A stretch of 12,289 nucleotides of DNA, from contig CALAJG010000192.1 in NCBI GenBank assembly GCA_937923375.1, positions 1 through 12,289 of the forward strand, given 5' to 3'. The notes beneath the pieces are model-generated. The model was not told where the DNA came from. It made no database searches and saw only the letters and a list, made by a program, of their open reading frames with translations. Shown here piece after piece: positions 1 through 6,577 of the stretch; the stretch's first letter is position 1; each line of letters begins with the position of its first letter. Source of the stretch: an uncultured Leucothrix sp. Lineage in GTDB: Bacteria; Pseudomonadota; Gammaproteobacteria; Thiotrichales; Thiotrichaceae. A program made the translations under genes and the position numbers.

Positions 1-371
1 AGCGCTCCCTGATCAACTGGTTTTCCCTGCCGCGCCATTTCCTGAACGAATTGATATCGTCTGACCGCCATTGCCTCTTCGGATAATTCGCTAGTAGGGT
101 CGTTAACGCCGTCATTTGCCGACTCGACTAATCGCTCCAAAATACTGTGTTCACTGCTATACGATAGCAACAGCGAAATTATTCTGAGCATGCCCATTAG
201 GAACAGAATAATGATCACCCCATTTAACAACCACCCTACCGGATTGATTTCTCCAGACAGGTATAAATCCGCAATATTATTGCGCTGCCAGAACAAGGCC
301 ACTGCCAGCAGCACCAGAAACAGTACAATCTGAAATAATGTTGATCTTGCGGTATTTCTACTTATGTTCAC
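1..371 (-). CDS. Membrane protein, N-terminal fragment, possibly MotA/TolQ/ExbB-like (cut by window edge)
   Basis: Reverse-strand reading is open from a GTG at 369-371 to the left edge, giving about 123 residues with no stop. The start is preceded by a weak purine-rich stretch (AGAGAGAAT). A hydrophobic segment lies at about residues 12-27 and a second at about 46-67. Between them is a short loop (RNNIADLYLSGEINPVG). After the second segment comes a polar, acidic stretch (SSEHSILERLVESANDG). The gene begins 56 bp after the upstream phosphatase stop on the same strand, so the two are probably co-transcribed. The two-helix start followed by a charged cytoplasmic region resembles some MotA/TolQ/ExbB-type proton-channel proteins. 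The diagnostic channel helices would lie beyond the edge, so this family call is only a suggestion from memory. That it is a real membrane protein gene is fairly secure. Confidence 0.6.
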   Translation of the reverse strand, partial: MNISRNTARSTLFQIVLFLVLLAVALFWQRNNIADLYLSGEINPVGWLLNGVIIILFLMGMLRIISLLLSYSSEHSILERLVESANDGVNDPTSELSEEAMAVRRYQFVQEMARQGKPVDQGA

Positions 372-427
372 GTTATTCTCTCTATAATTTTCGTCAGTTG
401 ATTCGCCAACAGCTAAATCAGAATAAT

Positions 428-1138
428 TTAATTGGCCTGTTTTACATCGAGTTCCAGAATTGAGGACTCGTTCAACCAGTCAAGTATTTCCTGTGGGTAT
501 TGAATGATACCATTTGCCCCCCATTTTTCTGGTTCATCTCCAGCTTCAATATAACCATAACTAGCCAGCAAGGTTACCATTCCGGCTCTATTTCCAGCGA
601 CAATATCCCGTTTAGCATCCCCAACATAAATACATTCGGTCGTTAGGAGATTGATTGCCCCTGCTGCATGAAATAAAGGTTGCGGGTGGGGTTTCTTTTG
701 AGGCAAGGAGTCACCACTGATAACAACACTGGCTCGCGCAGTCAAATCTAATGCATCCAGTAATGGCTCGGTAAGGAAAGCAGGTTTATTTGTAACTATG
801 CCCCACAAAATATCGTTTTCTTCCAAAAATGCCACCGTCTCCGCCATGCCCTCAAAAAAATCTGTATCCACGCAGAGATTCTCTTCGTAGATAGTCAGAT
901 AGCGTCGACAACGTCGTGCAAATTGTTCAGTTGACTGTTGCTCACCGAAGCCGAATGTGACTAATGCTTTTGTGCCATTTGAAACGTGCTGGCGTGCAAT
1001 AGAAGAATCAACCGCTGGTAAGCCTTCTTCTTGAATTAACAGATCAAGCGATCTTACCATATCGGGAGCAGTATCGAGCAAGGTACCATCCAGATCAAAT
1101 AATACTGCGCGTGTCGAATAAGTTGAACTTGTTGGCAT
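428..1138 (-). CDS. HAD-IA phosphatase of the Gph/MupP group
   Basis: A 236-residue HAD hydrolase of usual length for the phosphoglycolate phosphatase group. Motif I is DLDGTLLDTAPD with nucleophile Asp15 and acid/base Asp17. Motif II is VTNKP with Thr116, motif III is KKPHP with Lys149, and motif IV is GDAKRD with Asp174 and Asp178. The helical cap lies between residues 20 and 95. It is a cytoplasmic Mg-dependent phosphomonoesterase. Two stretches, FEGMAE..LWGIVTNKP and SYGYI..GD.P..WGA, look like Pseudomonas MupP, the N-acetylmuramate-6-phosphate phosphatase of cell-wall recycling. The KKPHPQPL stretch fits Gph, the 2-phosphoglycolate phosphatase. Substrate therefore remains open between these two. 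The ATG start follows a poor ribosome site. The membrane-protein gene lies downstream on the same strand, and an exported thioredoxin-fold gene is divergent. Confidence 0.88.
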   Translation of the reverse strand: MPTSSTYSTRAVLFDLDGTLLDTAPDMVRSLDLLIQEEGLPAVDSSIARQHVSNGTKALVTFGFGEQQSTEQFARRCRRYLTIYEENLCVDTDFFEGMAETVAFLEENDILWGIVTNKPAFLTEPLLDALDLTARASVVISGDSLPQKKPHPQPLFHAAGAINLLTTECIYVGDAKRDIVAGNRAGMVTLLASYGYIEAGDEPEKWGANGIIQYPQEILDWLNESSILELDVKQAN

Positions 1139-1226
1139 TTTTTATATCTTTTGAGTTATCTATAAATTTGTGTGCTGCTTTAAACAAAGTAACCAGCGGC
1201 ACCATCATAAATTGAGGAACATTCTC

Positions 1227-1724
1227 GTGAAACTGTTTTTTCTAACTAAAGCCCTGTTTTTGACTATTATCGGAACTATTTTATTGAGCGGTTCAGCACT
1301 TGCCTTTACTGAGCTAGACGGTAAAAAGACCACCATTGAGGAGCAAGTTGGTGACGGCAAGTGGACAGTTGTTGAGGTTTGGGCCTCTTGGTGTCATGCC
1401 TGCATGGAACATATGCCTGAAATGGTAAAGTTCAACGGCAAGATGGATAATGTCAGAATTCTTGGTATCAATATCGATGGGCAAAGAGGTAAACCAGAAG
1501 CCCTATCGGCTATTGAAGAACATAAAATCCCTTTCAAAAATATCGTTAGTAATTCGATAGAGATAAACGCCTGGATGGAATTGAATGCTGATGAAGGACT
1601 GAGAGGAACACCCACCTTTATGATCTTCGATCCTAAGGGAAAGCTGGTTGCCCTACAACCCGGTCAATTACCTACAGCGTCGATGGAAAAGTTTATTAAA
1701 TCGAAAATTGAGTCAAAATCTTAA
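1227..1724 (+). CDS. Exported thioredoxin-fold (TlpA/ResA-like) protein
   Basis: A thioredoxin-fold protein predicted in the periplasm, where such proteins reduce or relay disulfides. I chose the GTG at 1227 because GAGG at 1214-1217 lies 9 nt upstream and the reading then starts with a normal Sec signal (KLFFLTKALFLTIIGTILLSG, likely cleavage after ALA at residue 26). An upstream in-frame GTG at 1170 would add 19 polar residues before the signal and has no ribosome site. On the 165-residue form, the active site is WASWC56-H-A-C59, and the cis-proline loop is RGTPTF with Pro129. The central His-Ala pair differs from the Gly-Pro or Glu-Pro usual in TlpA and ResA. The next gene starts 82 bp downstream on the same strand and may be co-transcribed. 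No cytochrome maturation genes are nearby, so the partner is unknown. Confidence 0.88.
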   Translation: MKLFFLTKALFLTIIGTILLSGSALAFTELDGKKTTIEEQVGDGKWTVVEVWASWCHACMEHMPEMVKFNGKMDNVRILGINIDGQRGKPEALSAIEEHKIPFKNIVSNSIEINAWMELNADEGLRGTPTFMIFDPKGKLVALQPGQLPTASMEKFIKSKIESKS

Positions 1725-1806
1725 TACTGTGAAACGGCAAGCACAACCTTCCCAATTAAGAGTGTGATATCGTTCGTGCCTCACAGCGAAAGCAAGGCAT
1801 GAAAAG

Positions 1807-2478
1807 ATGATAAACGCTAATATCAAAGCCATCCTGTTCGATATGGATGGCTTACTTCTCGACACCGAAAGTATCTATACCGAAGTCACGCAAATGATTG
1901 TAGGCCGCTACGGCAAAGTATTTGACTGGTCGGTTAAGTCCCACATGATCGGACGAGACTCTTATGATGCGGCAAGCTACTTAGTGAAAGCCCTGGATTT
2001 ACCTTTCGAGCCAGAATTTTATTTAGAAGAGCGTAATGCTTTACTGAACGAACGATTTCCATTTGCTAAACCCAAAGCCGGTGCCCCTGAGTTAATTAAA
2101 TCGCTATCTGAAAAAGGCGTACCTATTTCAGTAGCAACCAGTTCTAACCAACACCACTTTGAACTCAAAACCAGAAATCATCAAGACTGGTTCAAACACT
2201 TTGACGCCGTCGTAACCAGCAATCACAGCGAAGTAAAACGCGCTAAACCTGCACCCGACATTTTTCTTATTGCTGCCAAAACATTGGGGTATGAACCACA
2301 AGATTGCCTAGTATTTGAAGATGCACCTTCTGGCGTTCAGGCGGCCAATGCGGCTGGCATGCAAGTCATCGCCGTACCTGATCCGAATATGAGTCATGAC
2401 GCCTTTCAGGATGCGACCGCTGTTATCGATTCTTTATCTGAATTTGAGTTGGACAATTGGTTAACTTATGAACGATAA
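1807..2478 (+). CDS. HAD-IA phosphatase, HDHD1/PUDP-like
   Basis: A 223-residue cytoplasmic HAD phosphatase. Motif I is FDMDGLLLDTE with Asp12 and Asp14. Motif II is VATSS (Thr111/Ser112), motif III is AKPAPD with Lys147, and motif IV is VFEDAPSGVQAA with Glu171-Asp172. The segment from ATSSNQHHFELKT through AAGMQVIAVPDPN resembles animal HDHD1/PUDP, which dephosphorylates pseudouridine 5'-phosphate. It fits that subgroup better than beta-phosphoglucomutase, but bacterial members are poorly characterised and the substrate is not proven. AAGG at 1794-1797 lies 9 nt before the ATG and supports the start. The gene is flanked by the thioredoxin-fold gene upstream and the TIR gene downstream, all on one strand with short gaps. 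No pseudouridine gene (psuG/psuK) is visible. Confidence 0.9.
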   Translation: MINANIKAILFDMDGLLLDTESIYTEVTQMIVGRYGKVFDWSVKSHMIGRDSYDAASYLVKALDLPFEPEFYLEERNALLNERFPFAKPKAGAPELIKSLSEKGVPISVATSSNQHHFELKTRNHQDWFKHFDAVVTSNHSEVKRAKPAPDIFLIAAKTLGYEPQDCLVFEDAPSGVQAANAAGMQVIAVPDPNMSHDAFQDATAVIDSLSEFELDNWLTYER

Positions 2479-2564
2479 AGCTGCCTAAAACCAGTGCAAG
2501 CAAAACCGCCTATTTTTACTATGCTTAGCCTAATAAGGATGAATAAAGCCAAGGGTTAGGTAAG

Positions 2565-3518
2565 GTGAAGAAGGCGTTTATTAGCTACAGGCGACAAGAT
2601 ACAGAAGGTTATGCACATTCCCTCTACGACCGATTGAGGATGAATTTCAATAATCGACAAATTTTCATGGACGTTGATGACATCAAGCCTGGTGAAGATT
2701 TCGTTAAAATTTTGCAAGACAATCTAAAGGATTGTGCTGTTCTGATCGTGGTTATCGGTAAGCAGTGGCTGGACATAAAAAATAGCCGTGGACAACGTCG
2801 CTTGGACAATTCGGCTGATTTTGTCAGAATCGAGGTAGCAACTGCATTAGAACGGGGAATACCTGTGATTCCAGTGCTGGTTAACGGCGCAACTATGCCT
2901 GTTAGTGAAGCTCTACCAGACAACCTCAAAGCCTTATCTCAGCGTCATGCCGTCGTACTCACCGGAGTCAGCTACGAGCATGGTATTGAACAACTCGTAT
3001 CATCGATCGAGCGATATTTTGGAACTAAGCGAAGAAGCAGGCAAACAGCTCACGTTCCTTGGTATAAAGGCGGCTTCTTTAAATTTATTTGGATATCACT
3101 TCTAAGTTCGTTTTTTGGCATACTAACCCTAGCAGCCATTAGCGTACTGATTGAGGAGGAAGAAAGTGCTCAGGATAGACCTAGTCCTCAGCAGCCTACA
3201 CAGGCAATTCCTGACACTGATCGAAACCCACAACCAACGGTTGCTGAGAAGATTCAACAACTGCAAAGTGCCCCGCCTACGTCAATTGAAACTGATGACG
3301 ATGATATCTTCCAACTCGCCAAAGTAATGGATCCCCCGAGTAATATCCGTCTCGAACCAAACGGTGACATAATTTGCCAGGCAACCTCCTCGTCTGTCAT
3401 TACCATTATACGGATACCCGAAATTGCCAGTAACGGTGGCAAATGGTACGGAACCAATTTTTGCGGCGAAGATTACTTTGGATTTATCCACGAAAGCCAA
3501 ATCAGACTTCGTAAATAA
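2565..3518 (+). CDS. TIR-domain membrane protein with C-terminal SH3b-like domain
   Basis: A 317-residue protein in three parts. Residues 1-150 form a bacterial TIR domain: KKAFISYRRQDT at strand A, RQIFMDVDDIKPGEDF at the BB loop, then DFVRIEVATAL and VIPVLVNGA. Glu90 in RIEV is my candidate for the catalytic glutamate of NAD-cleaving TIRs. Residues 172-195 form one strong transmembrane helix. A Pro/Gln/Asp-rich linker (about 200-250) leads to residues 252-317, which resemble bacterial SH3 domains (DPPSNIR.EPNG..I, then KWYG..FCGE..GFIHESQIR). With the TIR domain cytoplasmic, the SH3-like part would be periplasmic. The GTG start has AAGGG at 2551-2555, 9 nt upstream. TIR proteins act as NADases or scaffolds in defence and signalling. 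No effector or nuclease gene adjoins this one, so its role is unassigned. Confidence 0.85.
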   Translation: MKKAFISYRRQDTEGYAHSLYDRLRMNFNNRQIFMDVDDIKPGEDFVKILQDNLKDCAVLIVVIGKQWLDIKNSRGQRRLDNSADFVRIEVATALERGIPVIPVLVNGATMPVSEALPDNLKALSQRHAVVLTGVSYEHGIEQLVSSIERYFGTKRRSRQTAHVPWYKGGFFKFIWISLLSSFFGILTLAAISVLIEEEESAQDRPSPQQPTQAIPDTDRNPQPTVAEKIQQLQSAPPTSIETDDDDIFQLAKVMDPPSNIRLEPNGDIICQATSSSVITIIRIPEIASNGGKWYGTNFCGEDYFGFIHESQIRLRK

Positions 3519-3531
3519 CCCATGTTAAATG

Positions 3532-3560
3532 TTGTAACAGAGGACAGCCGACCCTATGAT
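3532..3560 (+). promoter_or_regulatory. Sigma70-type promoter of the rhodanese gene
   Basis: TTGTAA at 3532-3537 and TATGAT at 3555-3560 are separated by 17 nt, the optimal spacing. Transcription would start near 3567 and give a leader of about 33 nt containing the AAGGA ribosome site at 3588-3592. This implies the rhodanese gene is transcribed independently of the TIR gene, which ends at 3518. Called by eye; each hexamer has one or two departures from consensus. Confidence 0.55.
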
Positions 3561-3599
3561 AGTTCTTGTACCTAGAAACCAACTTACAAGGAAAGCATC

Positions 3600-3971
3600 A
3601 TGAAATCTGCACAACATTATTTAGACGCTGCCAATGAGTCAGTCCCTACACTTAGCGCTCAGGAAGCGGTTGCCCTGCACGGCTCAAACGCTGTCTTTGT
3701 TGACGTTAGGGACTCTTCTCAAGTTGCGGAAACGGGAACTATTGCTGGTGCACAACGTATCCCTCGCGGTTTTCTAGAGTTTGCAGCCGATGACGCCACT
3801 CCATTTCACAACCCTGCTATGCAAAAAGATGCTGAAATCTATTTAATTTGCGCGGCGGGTGGGCAAGCTGCATTGAGTGGCAAAACCTTGCAAGAGATGG
3901 GATATAAGTCAGTAACGAACATTGGTGGCATCGGCGACTGGAAAGACGCTGGTGGACCAATGGAATCTTAG
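3600..3971 (+). CDS. Single-domain rhodanese-like protein
   Basis: A 123-residue cytoplasmic protein made of one rhodanese domain. The fold start is VFVDVRDSSQVAETGTIAGAQRIPRG (residues 32-57). The active-site loop is YLICAAGGQAAL with the candidate sulfur-carrying cysteine at Cys84. The end is LQEMGYKSVTNIGGIGDWKDAGGP, a typical rhodanese C-terminus. Related small rhodaneses move sulfane sulfur from thiosulfate, persulfides or partner proteins. Many relatives, as I recall them, have Arg where Gln89 stands here at the end of the loop, which could change anion selectivity. The ATG is preceded by AAGGA at 3588-3592, 7 nt away. The gene has its own promoter and ends 7 bp short of the convergent mtgA gene. 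No sulfur-metabolism partner is adjacent. Confidence 0.9.
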   Translation: MKSAQHYLDAANESVPTLSAQEAVALHGSNAVFVDVRDSSQVAETGTIAGAQRIPRGFLEFAADDATPFHNPAMQKDAEIYLICAAGGQAALSGKTLQEMGYKSVTNIGGIGDWKDAGGPMES

Positions 3972-3978
3972 CGTTCAG

Positions 3979-4692
3979 CTAGAGCTTATTCAGATACGTC
4001 ACGCCTCCAAGTTTCTCCATATGTTCAAGAATCCAGGCGTGACGTTTTTGCAGCGTCTCGCTGGGCTCCAATGCATTGGACTTAGCGGGCGTTGGCAATA
4101 CGGCCGCCAACATTGCAGATTCTTCTCTGGTTAATTCTTTCGGCGGCTTGTCGTATAACTTTTCACTGGCAGCTTTCACCCCGAAGGTTACCGGTGCGAA
4201 CTGCGCCACATTCAAATAAACTTCTAGAATGCGTTCTTTAGACCACACTAACTCCAAAGACAAACTAATGAAAATCTCTACTCCTTTGCGTAAATAACTG
4301 CGCCCATTCCACAGAAATAAATTCTTAGCGACTTGCTGCGTAATAGTGCTTGCCCCGCGGATCGACGCCTCACCTTTTCTATTCAGAATAGCATTACGCA
4401 TTTCAATGAGATCCACTCCCCAATGACTTGGGAATCGCTGGTCTTCTGCGGTTATTACCGCCAACACTATATCCGACGGGATATCCTTCCAGTCGATCCA
4501 TTCGTAATTTGCCGGGCTGTAAACCTTTGGCTCAGCCTTGTGTAATGCATTTTGATGATAAATAAATGCAGACGTCGGAATCGGAACCCAGCGATATACA
4601 AATAAAATTAATAAGTAAATCAGAACGATGCCGCACATCGACCAAAGTAATAGCCTTAACCCCCGCATCATTCTTTTTGTTATTAGATTCAT
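3979..4692 (-). CDS. mtgA: Monofunctional peptidoglycan glycosyltransferase MtgA (GT51)
   Basis: An inner-membrane enzyme that polymerises lipid II into glycan strands without a transpeptidase domain. Numbered from the ATG at 4692, the protein has 237 residues. One membrane helix covers about residues 14-34, followed by RWVPIPTSAF. GT51 motifs appear in order: EDQRFPSHWGVD with catalytic Glu83, RGASTITQQVAKNLFLW, RSYLRKGVEIFISLSLE, KERILEVYLN with Glu157, and FGVKAASEKLY. Length matches family members. The start is uncertain. A GTG at 4713 would add seven residues, and an ATG at 4671 would remove seven and begin MMRGLRLLLW, much like other MtgA N-termini. No start has a clear ribosome site. 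The usual IE(F/W)GD before the last motif reads AQFAPVT here. The gene converges on the rhodanese gene and diverges from the FemAB-like gene. Confidence 0.93.
   Translation of the reverse strand: MNLITKRMMRGLRLLLWSMCGIVLIYLLILFVYRWVPIPTSAFIYHQNALHKAEPKVYSPANYEWIDWKDIPSDIVLAVITAEDQRFPSHWGVDLIEMRNAILNRKGEASIRGASTITQQVAKNLFLWNGRSYLRKGVEIFISLSLELVWSKERILEVYLNVAQFAPVTFGVKAASEKLYDKPPKELTREESAMLAAVLPTPAKSNALEPSETLQKRHAWILEHMEKLGGVTYLNKL
3996..4049 (+). terminator. Hairpin plus T-run, likely rhodanese terminator inside mtgA 3' end
   Basis: ACGTCACGCCT at 3996-4006 is a perfect 11-bp inverted match to AGGCGTGACGT at 4035-4045. The loop is 28 nt, and the right arm runs straight into TTTTT (4045-4049) on the plus strand. 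No T-run follows on the minus strand, so the signal suits the rhodanese transcript. It starts 25 nt after that gene's stop codon and lies entirely within the antisense of the last codons of mtgA. The long loop lowers confidence. Confidence 0.45.
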
Positions 4693-4697
4693 GCAGC

Positions 4698-4703
4698 TAT
4701 AAT
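4698..4703 (+). promoter_or_regulatory. Consensus -10 box for the FemAB-like gene, overlapping the mtgA start region
   Basis: TATAAT, a perfect -10 hexamer, lies 36 nt before the ATG at 4740. Transcription would start near 4710. The -35 region (TTTTGT at 4675-4680, 17-nt spacing) is poor. The opposite strand over the same bases reads CATTAT and has TTGCTC about 18 nt upstream of it (complement of 4722-4727), so mtgA may fire from the same AT-rich core. That opposite promoter would start transcription very close to the mtgA ATG at 4692. Confidence 0.45.
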
Positions 4704-4739
4704 GCAGGAACACGGCCTATTCGAGCAACATTTTTAAGC

Positions 4740-5888
4740 ATGAAGATTAGAATTCACAGTGAAATAAATCAAATTTCAGCCAAACGGTGGAATTTATTGC
4801 TCGATGACAACAATCCTTTCATGCGTCATGAGTTTCTTGCTGCACTTGAAAATAATGGCTGTGTTGGTCCAAAGTTCGGCTGGATACCTTGTCACATAGG
4901 CATCTATGAAGAGGAAGAACTTGTGGCAGCCATGCCGCTTTATCAAAAATATAACTCTTATGGTGAGTTTGTGTTTGATCACGCCTGGGCCGATGCTTAC
5001 AAACGTAGTGGGATGCAATATTTCCCAAAGCTGGTGTCTTCAATCCCTTACACACCAGCTTCTGGTCAACGCATGTTGAGCAATGCTGAAGCACCAGAAG
5101 AGCATTACAGACTATTGATGCAGACGATGGCACAGTTTGCCGCGGAGAATAAATTCAGCAGCTTTCATTGCTTGTTTCCCAACGCTGATCAGCTGGATTG
5201 GCTAGCCACCTTAAACCTTAACGGTTCTGATGTGATACTGCGTCATGACTGCCAGTTCCACTGGAATAATCAGGACTATGAAACGTTCGAAGACTTCCTG
5301 ATGAAACTAACCGCCAAGAAACGTAAAAACGTTAGACAAGAAAGAAAGCGCATGCAACAGTCGGGCGTTACCCTGCGCTTGCTTGATGGTCACAGCGCCA
5401 CAGAAAAAGACTGGAAAGATTTTGCTTTTTTCTACAAAGTCACCTTTGAAGAGAAATGGAGTACACCCACCTTAAACGCAGGCTTTTTTCAGGAAGTGGC
5501 CCAGCAACTGCCAGATCAAGTGTTCTTAGTCCTTGCAGATTTACCCTCAGGAGAATGTATTGCGGGCTCGTTGATGTTTCGTAGCGATACGCGGCTATAC
5601 GGCCGTCATTGGGGTTGTACTCATCAAGTCGACAAGCTCCATTTTGAAGCCTGTTACTATCAGGGCATTGAGTACTGCATTAAACACGGACTGCAGGTTT
5701 TTGAGCCGGGAGCACAAGGTGAGCATAAAATCGCCAGGGGCTTTATTCCGACAGAAACCCGCTCTGCACATTGGTTAAACAACTCACCCTATCAGGATTC
5801 AATCGCCCAATACGTCAAGCATGAGTGTGCGGCCGTAACAGAGTACCGTGAGGAATTAAAGTCCCCTTATCAGGAGCCAGATGCATGA
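4740..5888 (+). CDS. FemAB-like/GNAT-fold protein (PF04339 type)
   Basis: A 382-residue protein from the ATG at 4740. The frame stays open upstream to 4566, but that extension is antisense to mtgA and precedes the TATAAT at 4698, so the later start is preferred. Its length fits the proteobacterial FemAB-like (peptidoglycan biosynthesis/recognition, former DUF482) family. Signatures are FMRHEFLAALE near the N-terminus, TAKKRKNVRQERKRM in the middle, YGRHWGC at about 287-293, LHFEACYYQGIEY, and FEPGAQGEHKIARGF around residues 321-335. Fem proteins add amino acids to peptidoglycan stem peptides. For this proteobacterial family the acyl donor and acceptor are not established, so only aminoacyl- or acyl-transferase chemistry is suggested. 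It overlaps the methyltransferase gene by ATGA and is divergent from mtgA. No signal peptide; probably cytoplasmic. Confidence 0.9.
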   Translation: MKIRIHSEINQISAKRWNLLLDDNNPFMRHEFLAALENNGCVGPKFGWIPCHIGIYEEEELVAAMPLYQKYNSYGEFVFDHAWADAYKRSGMQYFPKLVSSIPYTPASGQRMLSNAEAPEEHYRLLMQTMAQFAAENKFSSFHCLFPNADQLDWLATLNLNGSDVILRHDCQFHWNNQDYETFEDFLMKLTAKKRKNVRQERKRMQQSGVTLRLLDGHSATEKDWKDFAFFYKVTFEEKWSTPTLNAGFFQEVAQQLPDQVFLVLADLPSGECIAGSLMFRSDTRLYGRHWGCTHQVDKLHFEACYYQGIEYCIKHGLQVFEPGAQGEHKIARGFIPTETRSAHWLNNSPYQDSIAQYVKHECAAVTEYREELKSPYQEPDA

Positions 5889-6487
5889 AGCCCTACTCTG
5901 CTGCCTGCGAGCAAAACCGCGAACCCATTCTTCAGGTTTTAACAGAACTGATCACCACCGAGGTAAAATCTCACAAACCAACTGTACTGGAAATCGGCTC
6001 AGGCACAGGCCAGCACGCGGTATATTTCGCTGCAGCACTTCCACAATTGACCTGGCACTGCAGTGATCAGCGTCAATATCATCCGGGTATCCAAGCTTGG
6101 CTGGATGAAGCGAAGTTGCCAAACATTCATTCACCGATCAACTTAAATGTCAGTGAAGAAGGTTGGCCAGAAACTCAGTTTGATATTATCTACTCAGCAA
6201 ACGTGACACACATCATGCATTGGCAGAACGTGGTCGATTTATTCGCTAAAGGTGCTGCGTGCATAAAGCCCGCTGGTATTATGGTTTGCTATGGCCCGTT
6301 TAATTTTGAGGGAAAATACACTAGTGCCAGTAATGCACAGTTCGATCAATACCTGCGCTCGCAAGATCCCGAAAGCGGCATTCGTAATTTTGAAGATTTA
6401 CAGCAATTAGCCAAAGAAGCTGGCCTGAAATTTGTGCGCGATTATGAAATGCCTGCCAATAACCGTATTCTGGTATGGCAAAAATAA
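5885..6487 (+). CDS. DUF938 class I SAM-dependent methyltransferase
   Basis: A 200-residue protein of normal length for DUF938 (PF06080). The SAM-binding motif is VLEIGSGTGQHAVYFA at residues 34-49, with Glu36 and the glycine loop. It is followed by the strand-2 end WHCSDQRQYH (Asp61) and the conserved FDIIYSANVTHIMHW at 99-113. CYGPFNFEGKYTSASNAQFD at 135-154 is highly typical of the family. The sequence ends with ANNRILVWQK. The methyl acceptor of DUF938 proteins is unknown to me. Start and stop of the two genes interlock as ATGA (5885-5888), so translation is probably coupled to the FemAB-like gene. A strong hairpin begins 3 nt after the stop. Confidence 0.93.
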   Translation: MKPYSAACEQNREPILQVLTELITTEVKSHKPTVLEIGSGTGQHAVYFAAALPQLTWHCSDQRQYHPGIQAWLDEAKLPNIHSPINLNVSEEGWPETQFDIIYSANVTHIMHWQNVVDLFAKGAACIKPAGIMVCYGPFNFEGKYTSASNAQFDQYLRSQDPESGIRNFEDLQQLAKEAGLKFVRDYEMPANNRILVWQK

Positions 6488-6516
6488 CAAAGCCATCGGC
6501 GATACACCGATGGCTT
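6479..6516 (-). terminator. Intrinsic terminator of the transaldolase-family gene
   Basis: AAGCCATCGG (6490-6499) and CCGATGGCTT (6507-6516) form a perfect 10-bp stem with a 7-nt loop. On the minus strand it is followed by a T-rich tail (TGTTATTTTTG, complement of 6479-6489), the layout of a rho-independent terminator for the gene ending at 6578. On the plus strand the stem comes right after the methyltransferase stop but lacks a T-run, so it may only partly end that transcript. Confidence 0.72.
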
Positions 6517-6543
6517 GAGAGTCAGAATTATTCTTGATGAATA

Positions 6544-6563
6544 TTTAGGGACTAAACCCTAAA
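6544..6563. repeat. Small perfect hairpin in the convergent gap
   Basis: TTTAGGG (6544-6550) and CCCTAAA (6557-6563) make a 7-bp stem with a 6-nt loop, 14 nt beyond the transaldolase-family stop. Neither side has a strong T-run (minus side continues TATTCATC). It may help termination or protect the mRNA 3' end together with the stronger stem at 6490-6516. Confidence 0.35.
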
Positions 6564-6577
6564 AATTTACGTCACTC

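Noticed and set aside
1170..1226. Extended GTG start for the thioredoxin-fold protein
   Set aside because: It puts a polar, His-rich stretch before the signal peptide and lacks a ribosome site, while the GTG at 1227 has GAGG 9 nt upstream.
2479..2564. Promoter for the TIR gene (TACTAT at 2517-2522)
   Set aside because: No fitting -35 hexamer was found, so the signal is too weak to list as a feature.
4566..4739. 58-residue N-terminal extension of the FemAB-like gene
   Set aside because: It is antisense to the mtgA N-terminal coding region, lies mostly upstream of the likely -10 box and adds residues not expected in the family.
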